Shown: positions 1-8,515 of the stretch, in pieces
How positions within the stretch are numbered: position 1 is the first letter of the stretch
Layout: each line of letters begins with the position of its first letter
Source: Microbulbifer litoralis
GTDB taxonomy: Bacteria > Pseudomonadota > Gammaproteobacteria > Pseudomonadales > Cellvibrionaceae
Length of the DNA stretch: 64,000 nt
Assembly (NCBI RefSeq): GCF_023634065.1
Contig: NZ_JALKCV010000003.1
Coordinates: 124,001-188,000, forward strand
Direction: 5' to 3'
The notes under the pieces: generated by a model
Database searches by the model: none
What the model was told of the DNA's origin: nothing
What the model saw: only the letters and a program-made list of their open reading frames with translations
Translations under genes and position numbers: made by a program

Positions 1-992
1 TCCGAAAAGCGGCTCTGGGTCAGCAGTGCCGGATCCTGTTGCTGGCGGGCCAGCAGCGCTTTCTTGGCCGATACGCCGACGACGCTCTCCTGCGGCAGCT
101 CCAGCAATTTGGCCACCTGGGCGCGCATGCCGCGCAACAGCCCCTCCGGATCCTCATCCGGGTCGTCCCAGAGGGCATCGATCTTGTTCAGCAGTACCAT
201 CACCGCAGTGCCCCGGTGCTGCCGCAGCGGCACCAGGTGCGTCTCCCACATATTCAGGTCGGTGCCGCTGACGCCGGCGTCGGCCGCCAGCAGGAAAGCC
301 ACGGCCTGGGCCCCCGGCAGGGTCGACAGGGTCAGTTCCGGCTCGTTGCCGAGTGCGTTCAGCCCCGGCGTGTCGATGATACGCAGCCCCTGCGCCAGCA
401 ACGGGTGCGGCAGGCTGATCAGTGCGTAGCGCCAGGCCGGGATCTGCACCAGGTTGCCCTTACCGTCCAGGTGGCGGCGATCGAAACCGTAGCGGGCCGC
501 CTCGTCCGGGGTCACGGACTTGCTCGCCGCGACCTTGAGCAGCGCTTCGCGGGTGGCATCGGCGTCCTGGGCATCGAATTCGTGAGTCACCCATTTCTGC
601 GGTATGCGACGGAAACTCTCCAGGCTGGTATTGGTGCCCAGGGTCTCGATCGGCAACAGCCGCAGGCTGGCCTGCTCGCCGCCGTCGCTGAAGATCTCGG
701 TGGGGCACATGGTGGTGCGGCCCGGCTTGGACGGCAGCAGCCGCTTGCCGTAGGTGTGCGACAACAGCGCGTTGATCAGTTCGGTCTTGCCGCGCGAGAA
801 CTCGCCCACCAGCGCCAGAGTGAACTGGTCCTCGGCGAGCAGAGCGCGCGCCTGCTGTACAACCTGGCGCGCACCGGCAGAGTTGGGGAAATGCTCCTGG
901 AGCCAGTCATTGAAACTGGCGAACTGGCGATCCAGGGACTTCTTCCAGCGGTCGTAGTCGGCGATATGCTGGCGCAAGATGGCGTCTTCCAT
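1..992 (-). CDS. Dynamin-family GTPase, N-terminal part (runs off left edge)
   Basis: An open frame starts at an ATG at 992-990 and runs to the window edge without a stop, so about 330 N-terminal residues are present. The GTPase motifs are clear: a P-loop in the string GEFSRGKTEL (about residues 64-73), the switch/G3 motif DTPG in RIIDTPGLNA, and the G4 motif NKID. A helical region of about 60 residues precedes the P-loop. This layout fits bacterial dynamin-like proteins, which bind membranes and remodel them or repair damage. The helical stalk and membrane-binding part would lie outside the window. YggT and ProC lie upstream on the same strand. The exact cellular role cannot be told from the sequence. 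Confidence 0.85.
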   Translation of the reverse strand, partial: MEDAILRQHIADYDRWKKSLDRQFASFNDWLQEHFPNSAGARQVVQQARALLAEDQFTLALVGEFSRGKTELINALLSHTYGKRLLPSKPGRTTMCPTEIFSDGGEQASLRLLPIETLGTNTSLESFRRIPQKWVTHEFDAQDADATREALLKVAASKSVTPDEAARYGFDRRHLDGKGNLVQIPAWRYALISLPHPLLAQGLRIIDTPGLNALGNEPELTLSTLPGAQAVAFLLAADAGVSGTDLNMWETHLVPLRQHRGTAVMVLLNKIDALWDDPDEDPEGLLRGMRAQVAKLLELPQESVVGVSAKKALLARQQQDPALLTQSRFS

Positions 993-1118
993 GTAATTGG
1001 ATTCTTTTTATTACTGCACAATTTCCAACCGGCTATTGTCGGCCAGTCGCGGCGATTATAGAAGGTCTGGTCCGCCGAAAGTGCGAACCAGTACGGGAAG
1101 ACGTGGACCGGCGTCGAA

Positions 1119-1727
1119 TTAGAAGCCGGGGATATGCCAGAAGAGGTTGTAGACGAAACCGGGCATGTTCGCCATCTGGGCGAACCCGAGCAGTAGTTTG
1201 TCCGCCACCGTCAGCAGGATGAAGACGAAGATCGGGCTGATGTCGATCATGCCCAGCGGTGGTATCAGCCGCCGCACCGGCGCACAGAAGGGTTCCAGCA
1301 GCTGGCGCAGCAGCATCAGTGCCGGATGGCCGCTCTGCGGGGCGATCCAGCTGAACACGATGGAAATCAGCATACCGACGAAGACGATCGCAATCACCGT
1401 CGAGACGCAGCCGATCAGCGACCACAGCAGTGCACTGAGCGGATTGAACAGGCCCGCGCCAGCCAGCAGCCCGCAGCCGAGGATCATTATCCAGCCCACC
1501 AGCACCGCCAGCACCACCGACGCCATATCCACACCGAGCAGACCCGGTACCACCTTGCGCAGCGGCAGCAACAACGGATTGGTCACTTTTACGATGCCCT
1601 GGGAGATGGGATTGTAGAAATCCGCCCGCGCAAGTTGCAGCAGGAAGCGCATCAGCACTGCGAACAGGAACAGGATGCCGAGAGTGGCCGCCAGAAAGAC
1701 GCCGATATTGCTGAAGGTATTGACCAT
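1119..1727 (-). CDS. yggT: YggT family integral membrane protein
   Basis: The 202-residue protein is almost entirely hydrophobic and is built as two repeats, each with a pair of membrane helices around a conserved segment (DFYNPISQGIVKVTNP near residue 36; related CAPVRRLIPP near residue 150). This is the YGGT family layout. The family is linked to osmotic stress and membrane organisation, but its biochemical role is not settled. The start is supported by an AGGGA ribosome site seven bases upstream. It is the last gene of a yggS-proC-yggT set on the minus strand, an order common in gammaproteobacteria. Confidence 0.9.
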   Translation of the reverse strand: MVNTFSNIGVFLAATLGILFLFAVLMRFLLQLARADFYNPISQGIVKVTNPLLLPLRKVVPGLLGVDMASVVLAVLVGWIMILGCGLLAGAGLFNPLSALLWSLIGCVSTVIAIVFVGMLISIVFSWIAPQSGHPALMLLRQLLEPFCAPVRRLIPPLGMIDISPIFVFILLTVADKLLLGFAQMANMPGFVYNLFWHIPGF

Positions 1728-1787
1728 CGAAAATCCCTTTTGGGTAACAGGAACACAGCACCTTTTCGAGGGCGCCGCACAATCAAA

Positions 1788-2615
1788 TCAGTTATCCAGT
1801 TCTTTCGCCATTTCGGCTGCGCGCGCGGCGCAGTCACTCATCGCGCGCTCCACCAGTTCCGGCAAGCCGCCGTTCTGGAAGCGTACGATGGCGCGCTCGG
1901 TGGTGCCATTGGGGGACATCACGTTGCGCTTCAACTGGGCCACATCCACATCGCTGGCGACCGCCAGTTTCGCCGCCCCCAGGGCGGTTTGCAAGGTGAG
2001 CCGCTCGGCGTCCGCGCGCGCCATGCCCGCTTTTTCCGCCGCGTCGATCATGGATTCCATAAACTGGAAATAGTAGGCGGGACCGGAGCCGGAGACCGCG
2101 ATCACCCGGTCGATGCCGGATTCCTCATCGACCCAGATGGCGATGCCGACCGCCTCGGCCATTTTTTCCGCAACCTGCCTCTGCGCGTCGGTGACGCCGT
2201 CACCGGCATACAGGCCGGTGACACCGGTACCCACCAGCGCCGGCGTATTGGGCATGGCGCGCACGATCGGCACGCCGGTGCCCAGCCAGCGACGGTAGGC
2301 CGCCAGCGGGATGCCCGCGGCCAAGGTGACGACCAGCGGCTTGCGCGCCGCAACCTGCGGGGCGATGGAGACGCACAGCTCTTTCATCATCTGTGGCTTC
2401 ACCGACAGTACCAGCACATCCGCCTCCCCCACCGCGGCACCGTTATCGGTGCCGACCTGAACTCCGGTTTTGGCGGCGAAATCGGCCAGTTTCTGTTCGT
2501 CGCGGCCGGTGGCCAGGATCCTGTCCGCCGGGTAACCACTGGCCACCAGGCCGCCGATCACCGCGCCGGCCATATTGCCGGCACCACCGATAAACACCAT
2601 TTTTGCTTCTGACAT
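1788..2615 (-). CDS. proC: Pyrroline-5-carboxylate reductase
   Basis: The enzyme makes the last step of proline synthesis, reducing pyrroline-5-carboxylate to proline with NAD(P)H in the cytoplasm. The N-terminus has the dinucleotide-binding fold (MVFIGGAGNMAGAVIGGL, glycine-rich loop near residues 10-17). The family motif RAMPNTPALVGTGVTGLYAG is at about residues 118-137 and the C-terminal helical dimer domain holds SGSGPAYYFQFMESM. The length of 275 residues is normal. An AGGAG site six bases before the ATG supports the start. It lies between yggS and yggT on the same strand. Confidence 0.95.
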   Translation of the reverse strand: MSEAKMVFIGGAGNMAGAVIGGLVASGYPADRILATGRDEQKLADFAAKTGVQVGTDNGAAVGEADVLVLSVKPQMMKELCVSIAPQVAARKPLVVTLAAGIPLAAYRRWLGTGVPIVRAMPNTPALVGTGVTGLYAGDGVTDAQRQVAEKMAEAVGIAIWVDEESGIDRVIAVSGSGPAYYFQFMESMIDAAEKAGMARADAERLTLQTALGAAKLAVASDVDVAQLKRNVMSPNGTTERAIVRFQNGGLPELVERAMSDCAARAAEMAKELDN

Positions 2616-2675
2616 CTGATACTCCTGTCTGTTGTCCGCACCCGGCGCCGCGGGCAGCCTGCCCCGCTCCCGTTG

Positions 2676-3368
2676 TCAGTCCCGCGTCCCGAAAATGTCG
2701 GTGCCGACGCGCACCATCGTCGCGCCGCTGCCAATGGCCGCCTCCAGGTCTCCGGACATGCCCATGGACAGGGTGTCCAGTGGCTGACCCGGCAGCTCTG
2801 TGCGCAGCTGCGCCAGCAACTGCGCCAGTTGCTCGAAGGGTTCGCGCTGCGCTTCCGGGTGCCGCGGTGCCGGTATCGCCATCAGGCCACGCAATACCAA
2901 CCCCGGCAGCGCCGCCACCGCCGCGGCCAGCGCCGGCAGCCCATCCGGCAGCACCCCGGATTTGCTCTGCTCGCCATCGATATTCACCTGCAGGCAGATA
3001 TTCAGCGGCGGCCTGCCCCGCGGCCGCTGGGCGGACAGGCGCTGGGCAATTTTCAGGCGATCAACACTGTGCATCCAGTCAAAGCGCTCCGCCACCGCAC
3101 GGGTCTTGTTCGACTGCAGCGGGCCGATGAAGTGCCACTCGATGGCCAGGTCCGCCAGCTGCCCCTGTTTCTCCAGCGCCTCCTGCAGGTAGTTTTCGCC
3201 GAAACACCGCTGCCCCGCATCGAAAGCGGCGCGCAGGTCCCCCGCCGGGCGGGTCTTGGACACGGCCAGCAGCTGTACCCCACCCGGATCGCGGCCACAG
3301 GCCTCGCAGCATGTGACGATCCGCTCACGCACGGCACGGAGGTTTTCGACGATGGTCCCTTTGCGCAT
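2676..3368 (-). CDS. yggS: YggS family PLP-binding homeostasis protein
   Basis: This 230-residue protein has the fold-type III PLP barrel of the YggS/PROSC family. The PLP lysine is in LLAVSKTRPAGDLRAAF (about residue 38), followed by the family motifs FGENYLQEA and WHFIGPLQSNK and the C-terminal SMGMSGDLEAAI. The family buffers free pyridoxal phosphate and affects amino-acid pools and has no accepted enzymatic activity. It is divergent from pilT, with a spacer of about 70 bases between them, and is upstream of proC. The pilT/yggS/proC neighbourhood is standard in Pseudomonas-like genomes. Confidence 0.95.
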   Translation of the reverse strand: MRKGTIVENLRAVRERIVTCCEACGRDPGGVQLLAVSKTRPAGDLRAAFDAGQRCFGENYLQEALEKQGQLADLAIEWHFIGPLQSNKTRAVAERFDWMHSVDRLKIAQRLSAQRPRGRPPLNICLQVNIDGEQSKSGVLPDGLPALAAAVAALPGLVLRGLMAIPAPRHPEAQREPFEQLAQLLAQLRTELPGQPLDTLSMGMSGDLEAAIGSGATMVRVGTDIFGTRD

Positions 3369-3439
3369 ATACTGGTGCCCTTACCGAACTAGGCGGGCAA
3401 TTCTAACCGAGGCCCCCACAAGAACCATAAGGTAGCAGT

Positions 3440-4474
3440 ATGGACATCACAGAACTCCTCGCCTTCAGTGCCAAGCAGAACGCCTCCGACCTGCACCTCT
3501 CCGCCGGCCTGCCGCCGATGATCCGTGTGGACGGCGACGTGCGGCGTATCAACCTGCCGCCGATGGAGCACAAGCAGGTGCACCAGCTGATCTACGAGAT
3601 CATGAACGACAAGCAGCGCAAGGACTACGAGGAGTTCCTGGAGACGGACTTCTCCTTCGAGGTGCCGGGCGTGGCGCGCTTCCGGGTCAACGCCTTCAAC
3701 CACAACCGCGGTGCCGGTGCCGTATTCCGGACGATTCCGTCCAAGGTGCTGACGATGGAAGACCTGGGCATGGGCCAGGTGTTCAAGCAGATATCCGACA
3801 CGCCGCGCGGCCTGGTACTGGTGACCGGCCCGACCGGTTCCGGTAAGTCCACCACCCTGGCGGCGATGATGGACTACATCAACGACAACAAGTACGAGCA
3901 TATCCTCACGGTCGAGGACCCGATCGAATTCGTGCACGAGTCCAAGAAATGCCTGGTCAACCAGCGGGAAGTGCACCGCGACACCCACGGCTTCTCCGAG
4001 GCGCTGCGCTCGGCGCTGCGGGAAGACCCGGACATCATCCTGGTGGGCGAGCTGCGGGACCTGGAGACCATCCGCCTGGCGCTGACCGCGGCCGAGACCG
4101 GGCACCTGGTATTCGGCACCCTGCACACCACCTCCGCCGCCAAGACCATCGACCGGGTAGTGGACGTCTTCCCGGCCGAGGAGAAATCCATGGTGCGCTC
4201 GATGCTGTCGGAATCCCTGCAGGCGGTAGTCTCGCAGACGCTGATGAAGCGCAGCGGCGGCGGCCGCGTGGCGGCGCACGAAATCATGCGCGGCACCCCG
4301 GCGATCCGCAACCTGATCCGCGAAGACAAGGTGGCGCAGATGTACTCCGCCATCCAGACCGGCGCCAGCGTCGGCATGCAGACCATGGACCAGTGCCTGC
4401 TGGAGCTGGTGGAGAAGCGCATCATCACCCGCGAAGTCGCGCGCGAAAAAGCCAAGATGCCGGAGAATTTTTAA
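3440..4474 (+). CDS. pilT: Type IV pilus retraction ATPase PilT
   Basis: PilT is the hexameric motor at the base of type IV pili that depolymerises pilin for twitching, DNA uptake and surface sensing. All signature elements are seen in the 344 residues: Walker A GPTGSGKST (about 131-139), Asp box TVEDPIEF, Walker B ILVGELRD, His box TGHLVFGTLHTT, and the C-terminal retraction motif AIRNLIRE (about 286). An AAGGT site sits just upstream of the ATG. pilU follows after a 136-base spacer filled with repeats. Pilus retraction is also needed for natural transformation, which matters because comM in this window is interrupted. Confidence 0.97.
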   Translation: MDITELLAFSAKQNASDLHLSAGLPPMIRVDGDVRRINLPPMEHKQVHQLIYEIMNDKQRKDYEEFLETDFSFEVPGVARFRVNAFNHNRGAGAVFRTIPSKVLTMEDLGMGQVFKQISDTPRGLVLVTGPTGSGKSTTLAAMMDYINDNKYEHILTVEDPIEFVHESKKCLVNQREVHRDTHGFSEALRSALREDPDIILVGELRDLETIRLALTAAETGHLVFGTLHTTSAAKTIDRVVDVFPAEEKSMVRSMLSESLQAVVSQTLMKRSGGGRVAAHEIMRGTPAIRNLIREDKVAQMYSAIQTGASVGMQTMDQCLLELVEKRIITREVAREKAKMPENF

Positions 4475-4478
4475 AAAC

Positions 4479-4520
4479 GGGACTCGGGACTCGGGACTCG
4501 GGACTCGGGACTCGGGACTC
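4479..4520. repeat. (GGGACTC)6 heptamer array
   Basis: Six perfect tandem copies of the heptamer GGGACTC begin four bases after the pilT stop codon. The lead-in TTAAAAAC is identical to the one before the two-copy array after lysA. The same heptamer is repeated ten times after rep. The array is non-coding; a frame through it gives only a monotonous GLGTRDS-type repeat. Confidence 0.95.
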
Positions 4521-4535
4521 GGAAAAGGCTAAATC

Positions 4536-4581
4536 CCGGGGCCGCGGAGCTCCAGCTCGGCTCCCGGGCCGCAGGCCCGCC
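4536..4581. repeat. Two-hairpin intergenic repeat, copy 1
   Basis: Two adjacent palindromes fill the pilT-pilU spacer. The first is built on GAGCTCCAGCTCGG and the second is CGGGCC-GCA-GGCCCG. A reverse-oriented near copy lies at 53515-53562, downstream of the DUF3565 gene. There is no T-run, so it is not a simple terminator. It may be a REP-like element or a transcript-processing signal between pilT and pilU. Confidence 0.7.
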
Positions 4582-4610
4582 ACAACACACGAATAACAAG
4601 CGGTAACACC

Positions 4611-5762
4611 ATGGAAATCGAAAGACTGCTACAACTTGTCGTCGAAAAAGGCGCATCCGACCTCTTCGTCACCGCCGGCGTACCGCCATCCATCAAGGTG
4701 CACGGCAAGGTGATCCCCGCCAGCAGCAGCGCGCTGACACCGGAAAAGGCGCGCGAGTTGGTGGTCGGCATCATGAACGAAAAGCAGCGGCGCGAATTCG
4801 CCGAGAAGAAGGAGCTGAACTTCGCCATCGCCGTGCGCAACGTGGGCCGCTTCCGGGTGTCCGCCTTCTTCCAGCGCAACCTGGTGGGCATGGTACTGCG
4901 CCGCATCGAGACCAAGATCCCCACCGTCGACGGCCTGGGCCTGCCGGAGATCCTCAAGGAACTGGCGATGACCAAGCGCGGGCTGATCATCTTCGTCGGC
5001 GCCACCGGTACCGGTAAGTCCACCTCGCTCGCCTCCCTGATCGGCCACCGCAACGAAAACTCCAAGGGCCATATCATCTCCATCGAGGACCCGATCGAAT
5101 TCGTGCACCAGCACCGCGGCTGTATCGTCACCCAACGCGAGGTGGGCCTGGATACCGAATCCTTCGAGATAGCCCTGAAGAATACCCTGCGCCAGGCGCC
5201 GGACGTGATCCTGATCGGCGAGGTGCGCTCGCGCGAGACCATGGAACACGCCATCGCCTTCGCCGAGACCGGCCACCTGTGCCTGTGCACCCTGCACGCC
5301 AACAACGCCAACCAGGCGCTCGACCGCATCATCCACTTCTTCCCCGCGGACCGCCACAATCAGTTATGGATGGACCTGTCCCTGAACCTCAAAGCCATGG
5401 TCGCCCAGCAATTGGTGCCGACGCCGGATGGCGACGGCCGCCGCGCCTGCCTGGAGATCATGATCAACACCCCGCTGATGTCGGACCTGATCCGCAAGGG
5501 CGAGGTGCACAAGATGAAGGAGTTGATGAAACGTTCCAACGAACAGGGTATGCAGACCTTCGACCAGGCCCTGTACGAACTCTACGACCGCGGCGAAATC
5601 ACCTACGAAGACGCCCTCGCCCACGCCGACTCCGCCAACGACCTGCGCCTGATGATCAAGCTCAAGTCCGAGTCGGACGCCGAGTACCTGAACAGCGCGG
5701 CCGGGGAGCTGAGCCTGCAGAACGATTCTGAATATGGAGACGGTGGGCCGCAGTTGTACTGA
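4611..5762 (+). CDS. pilU: PilT-paralogous retraction ATPase PilU
   Basis: PilU is a PilT-dependent accessory retraction ATPase of the type IV pilus. The 383-residue protein carries Walker A GATGTGKST (about 127-135), Asp box SIEDPIEF, Walker B ILIGEVRS and a His box TGHLCLCTLHANNANQA. It is longer than PilT at the C-terminus, ending in an acidic/serine tail (SAAGELSLQNDSEYGDGG), as is usual for PilU. It is co-directional with pilT and probably co-transcribed through the repeat-rich spacer. Confidence 0.96.
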   Translation: MEIERLLQLVVEKGASDLFVTAGVPPSIKVHGKVIPASSSALTPEKARELVVGIMNEKQRREFAEKKELNFAIAVRNVGRFRVSAFFQRNLVGMVLRRIETKIPTVDGLGLPEILKELAMTKRGLIIFVGATGTGKSTSLASLIGHRNENSKGHIISIEDPIEFVHQHRGCIVTQREVGLDTESFEIALKNTLRQAPDVILIGEVRSRETMEHAIAFAETGHLCLCTLHANNANQALDRIIHFFPADRHNQLWMDLSLNLKAMVAQQLVPTPDGDGRRACLEIMINTPLMSDLIRKGEVHKMKELMKRSNEQGMQTFDQALYELYDRGEITYEDALAHADSANDLRLMIKLKSESDAEYLNSAAGELSLQNDSEYGDGGPQLY

Positions 5763-5843
5763 GCTGCGCTGCACGGCAATCCCACCATGAAAGAAGTTGC
5801 ACGGGTCACAGGCGGCCTCTGACAACACTACCGGAGACAGATG

Positions 5844-6458
5844 ATGACTCTGTTCAGCGCCTTCTCACTGTTCACCGCCATGCTGTTACTGGCCGTCATC
5901 CCCGGCCCCGGGGTCATTGTGGTAATGGCGCGCTCGGTCAGTGGCGGGTTTGTACAGGGCGCGGTGACCACACTGGGTATCGTGCTCGGCGACTACGTCT
6001 TTATCGCCCTGTGCCTGTCCGGCCTGGCCTTTGTTGCCGAAGCCATGGGCGGGACCTTTGTCATCATCAAATATCTGGGTGCAGCCTATCTGATATGGAT
6101 GGGCATCGGACTGATTCGCAGCCCAGCCGCTCCCGAAACAGCGGCAACGCCCCGGAAAAGCTCACTCAGCTCCGCCCTGCTGGTCGGCCTGGGCACCACC
6201 CTCGGCAATCCCAAGGCCATCCTGTTTTACCTGAGCATCTTCCCCGCTTTTCTGCCGCTGGAGCAGATCACGGCCGTCGATGTCTCTGCAATTCTGGCGA
6301 TTACGGCGGTGTCCGTCGGCAGCGTCATGCTCTGCTACGCCTGGCTGGCGGCGCGAGCGGGCACAGTGTTGCAGAAGTCGGCCGGTGCGCGCTCTTTCAA
6401 CCTGGTCGGCGGCAGCGTGCTGATCGGTGGCGGCGCCCTGCTGGCTGCCCGCGCCTAG
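5844..6458 (+). CDS. LysE family amino-acid exporter
   Basis: The protein of about 204 residues has the six-helix layout of LysE/RhtB exporters. An N-terminal helix is followed by the family motif IPGPGVIVVMARSVSGGFVQGA, then GAAYLIWMGIGLI and the mid-chain NPKAILFYLSIFPAF. Such proteins export amino acids or derivatives across the inner membrane. Substrate cannot be read from sequence. Two ATG codons lie in tandem at 5841 and 5844; a GGAGA site is better spaced for the second. The gene converges on the AlgR-like regulator with about 30 bases between. Confidence 0.88.
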   Translation: MTLFSAFSLFTAMLLLAVIPGPGVIVVMARSVSGGFVQGAVTTLGIVLGDYVFIALCLSGLAFVAEAMGGTFVIIKYLGAAYLIWMGIGLIRSPAAPETAATPRKSSLSSALLVGLGTTLGNPKAILFYLSIFPAFLPLEQITAVDVSAILAITAVSVGSVMLCYAWLAARAGTVLQKSAGARSFNLVGGSVLIGGGALLAARA

Positions 6459-6488
6459 TGGGCCAGAGCACGAAGCTCGCGCCGTCAT

Positions 6489-7238
6489 TCACGCCATTTC
6501 CTCGATCAACGATTTCACCCCCGACAGCAGCCGCCGGCTGACCTGTGGCCGCTCTTCGACACCGTCGAGCAACACGCGGTAGTTGGCGCCGTCGCGCTGC
6601 AGGCCGCTGATGAAGGCTACCGCCACCAGCGCGTTGCGGTGTACACGCACAAAGCGATCGCCGAATTCACTCTCCAGTTCCTTCAGCGATTCGTCCAGGA
6701 TCGTCTCGCCGCCGGCGTGGTGTGCGACCACGTACTTGCTGTCGGCGACAAAGCAGCGCACCGATGCCACCGGCAGCAGTTCCACGCCGCGGCGGCTGAC
6801 CGCCTTGATCTGGCGGCGACCGACTGTGTCTGCCGGTGTATCGGTTGTCGACGCCGCTTTCAGTTGCGGCTTGCTGAGGCTGCGCGCGCGGCGGATCGCG
6901 GCGGCCAGCTGTTCGCCGGCAACCGGCTTCAGCAGGTAACCCACGGCAGCGGTAGCGAAAGCCGGCAGGGCGAATTCGTCGTGGGCGGTGCAGAAGATGA
7001 TCGCCGGTGGCGCGGCCATACCCGACAGTGTTTCCGCGAGTTCCAGGCCGCTGCGGCCCGGCATTTCGATATCCAGCAACACCAGGTCGGGGTCCAGCCG
7101 CTGCACCTGCTCCAGCGCCGATTCCGCTTCGCCCGCCTCACCCAGCAGTTCGCACTCGTCCAGGTCCTGCAGCTGGCGCGCCAGGCGCGCGCGGGCCAGG
7201 GGTTCGTCGTCGACGATCAGTACTTTCAGCGGGCTCAC
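6489..7238 (-). CDS. LytTR-type response regulator, AlgR-like
   Basis: The 249-residue regulator has an N-terminal receiver domain (LKVLIVDDEPLARARL; phosphoacceptor Asp in LVLLDIEMPGRSG at about residue 56) and a C-terminal LytTR DNA-binding domain (about 150-245) with FVRVHRNALVAVAFISGL. Architecture and position next to a LytS/AlgZ-type sensor opposite argH match AlgR of Pseudomonas, which controls type IV pili and exopolysaccharide. Its ATG overlaps the end of the sensor gene, so the two are translated together. The target genes here are inference. Confidence 0.9.
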   Translation of the reverse strand: MSPLKVLIVDDEPLARARLARQLQDLDECELLGEAGEAESALEQVQRLDPDLVLLDIEMPGRSGLELAETLSGMAAPPAIIFCTAHDEFALPAFATAAVGYLLKPVAGEQLAAAIRRARSLSKPQLKAASTTDTPADTVGRRQIKAVSRRGVELLPVASVRCFVADSKYVVAHHAGGETILDESLKELESEFGDRFVRVHRNALVAVAFISGLQRDGANYRVLLDGVEERPQVSRRLLSGVKSLIEEMA

Positions 7239-8380
7239 TGCGCCACCTCCACTCGATCCATTGTCCGTTCCGGGGTTTCTGTCGCCGGCAGTTCCAGCGC
7301 CACACGATAACCTCGGCCCTCGCGGCCATGCTCAAAGCGGTAGCGGCCACCGTAATGGGCGGCGAGACGCTGGCGGATATTCTCCAGCGCCATGCCGTTG
7401 TGCGCGCGGCCGCTAACGCCCGCGTCCCCGGGCAGGGGGTTGTCGATGGTCAGTTGCAGGCGACCGCGCTCGAGCGACAGGTTGACGGCGATCTCGCCGC
7501 CGTCGCGCAACCGGGCGACGCCGTGCAGCACCGCGTTCTCGAGCAGCGGCTGCAGCAACAGGCTGGGCACCTCGATATCTGCCGTTCCGCCGGCGATCTC
7601 CCAACGTTGCCGCAGCCGCTCGCCCAGGCGCAGCCCTTCAATATCCAGGTAGCGCCGCGCCAGTGCCAGCTCCTGTTCCAGTGGCACCAGTTTGGGGTCC
7701 GCCAGGCTGGCGCGGAACAGGGCCGACAGGTCCTCCACCAGCCGCTCGGCACGCTGCGGGTCGATTGAAATCAGGCTGGCGAGACTGTTCATGCTGTTGA
7801 ACAGGAAGTGCGGGCGGATGCGCGACTGCAATGCCTCGATACGCGCACCCAGCTCGGCGCGCTGCTGGTTGTGCAGCTGCTGCTGTACATAGGCGTAACG
7901 CAGTACCACCCCGGCACAGATGGCGCCCACCAGGCAGTCGCCAAGCCAGCGCCAGTAGTCGAACGGCAGTTGCGTCACATAGGCAAGCCAGCCGCGCTGG
8001 ACCGCCATCACCGCGACCAACACGGCCATCACCGCGGCGAAACTGAGCCCGCCGGCCAGCCTGGCAGGCATGCCCGCCAGGCGCGGTCGCAGCCGGCACA
8101 GCAGCGCCGCGGATGGCAGTATCACCCACTGGATGGTCAGGGACACCAGCCCCAGGCGCTGCCAGCTGAATGCGGGCAGGCCGTCCACGCTCAGCACCAG
8201 CACCAGCGCCAGCAGCTCTCCCATCAACACCAGCGCCGCCAGCGCGGAGACGCTGCACAGGTTCGGCAGGAAAGGAGCGGGCACGGCAGAAGGTGACGCA
8301 GAATCTTTGTCTTCTGCGCCATTTTCGCGAAGCTGCTGCGTTATAATGCCCGCCGGCCGCACGGGCTGTGGGGAATTCAT
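7235..8380 (-). CDS. LytS/AlgZ-type sensor histidine kinase
   Basis: The protein of about 381 residues has four hydrophobic helices in its first half (about 50-160), then the His_kinase domain with the phosphoacceptor motif IRPHFLFNSMNSLASL and a C-terminal HATPase region (LLLQPLLENAVLHGVARL; asparagine box LLENAV). This lacks a classical DHp domain, as expected for LytS/AlgZ/FimS. The open frame extends 20 codons upstream, but the ATG at 8380 (MNSPQPVRPAG) is preferred because the longer form would run into the argH leader. It pairs with the AlgR-like regulator downstream. Confidence 0.88.
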   Translation of the reverse strand: MNSPQPVRPAGIITQQLRENGAEDKDSASPSAVPAPFLPNLCSVSALAALVLMGELLALVLVLSVDGLPAFSWQRLGLVSLTIQWVILPSAALLCRLRPRLAGMPARLAGGLSFAAVMAVLVAVMAVQRGWLAYVTQLPFDYWRWLGDCLVGAICAGVVLRYAYVQQQLHNQQRAELGARIEALQSRIRPHFLFNSMNSLASLISIDPQRAERLVEDLSALFRASLADPKLVPLEQELALARRYLDIEGLRLGERLRQRWEIAGGTADIEVPSLLLQPLLENAVLHGVARLRDGGEIAVNLSLERGRLQLTIDNPLPGDAGVSGRAHNGMALENIRQRLAAHYGGRYRFEHGREGRGYRVALELPATETPERTMDRVEVAQ

Positions 8381-8515
8381 ACCACTTGTTATTCTTGCTT
8401 TCCCGAATAGATAACCGGGAAGATACCACCAAGCCCGCATAGCTCACAAAGATCCGTAGCGAGGCGGTTCCAGAGTGTGGCATTTCACCCTTCCATTCAG
8501 CGATCCAGGGACACC

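Noticed and set aside
39..1061. Long plus-strand open frame over the first kilobase
   Set aside because: It is the antisense shadow of the dynamin-like GTPase, whose minus-strand frame carries the P-loop, DTPG and NKID motifs. The GTPase simply has no stop inside the window.
3389..4279. Minus-strand frame of 296 codons within pilT
   Set aside because: It is the antisense of pilT, which has all ATPase motifs; no ribosome site or family motif supports it.
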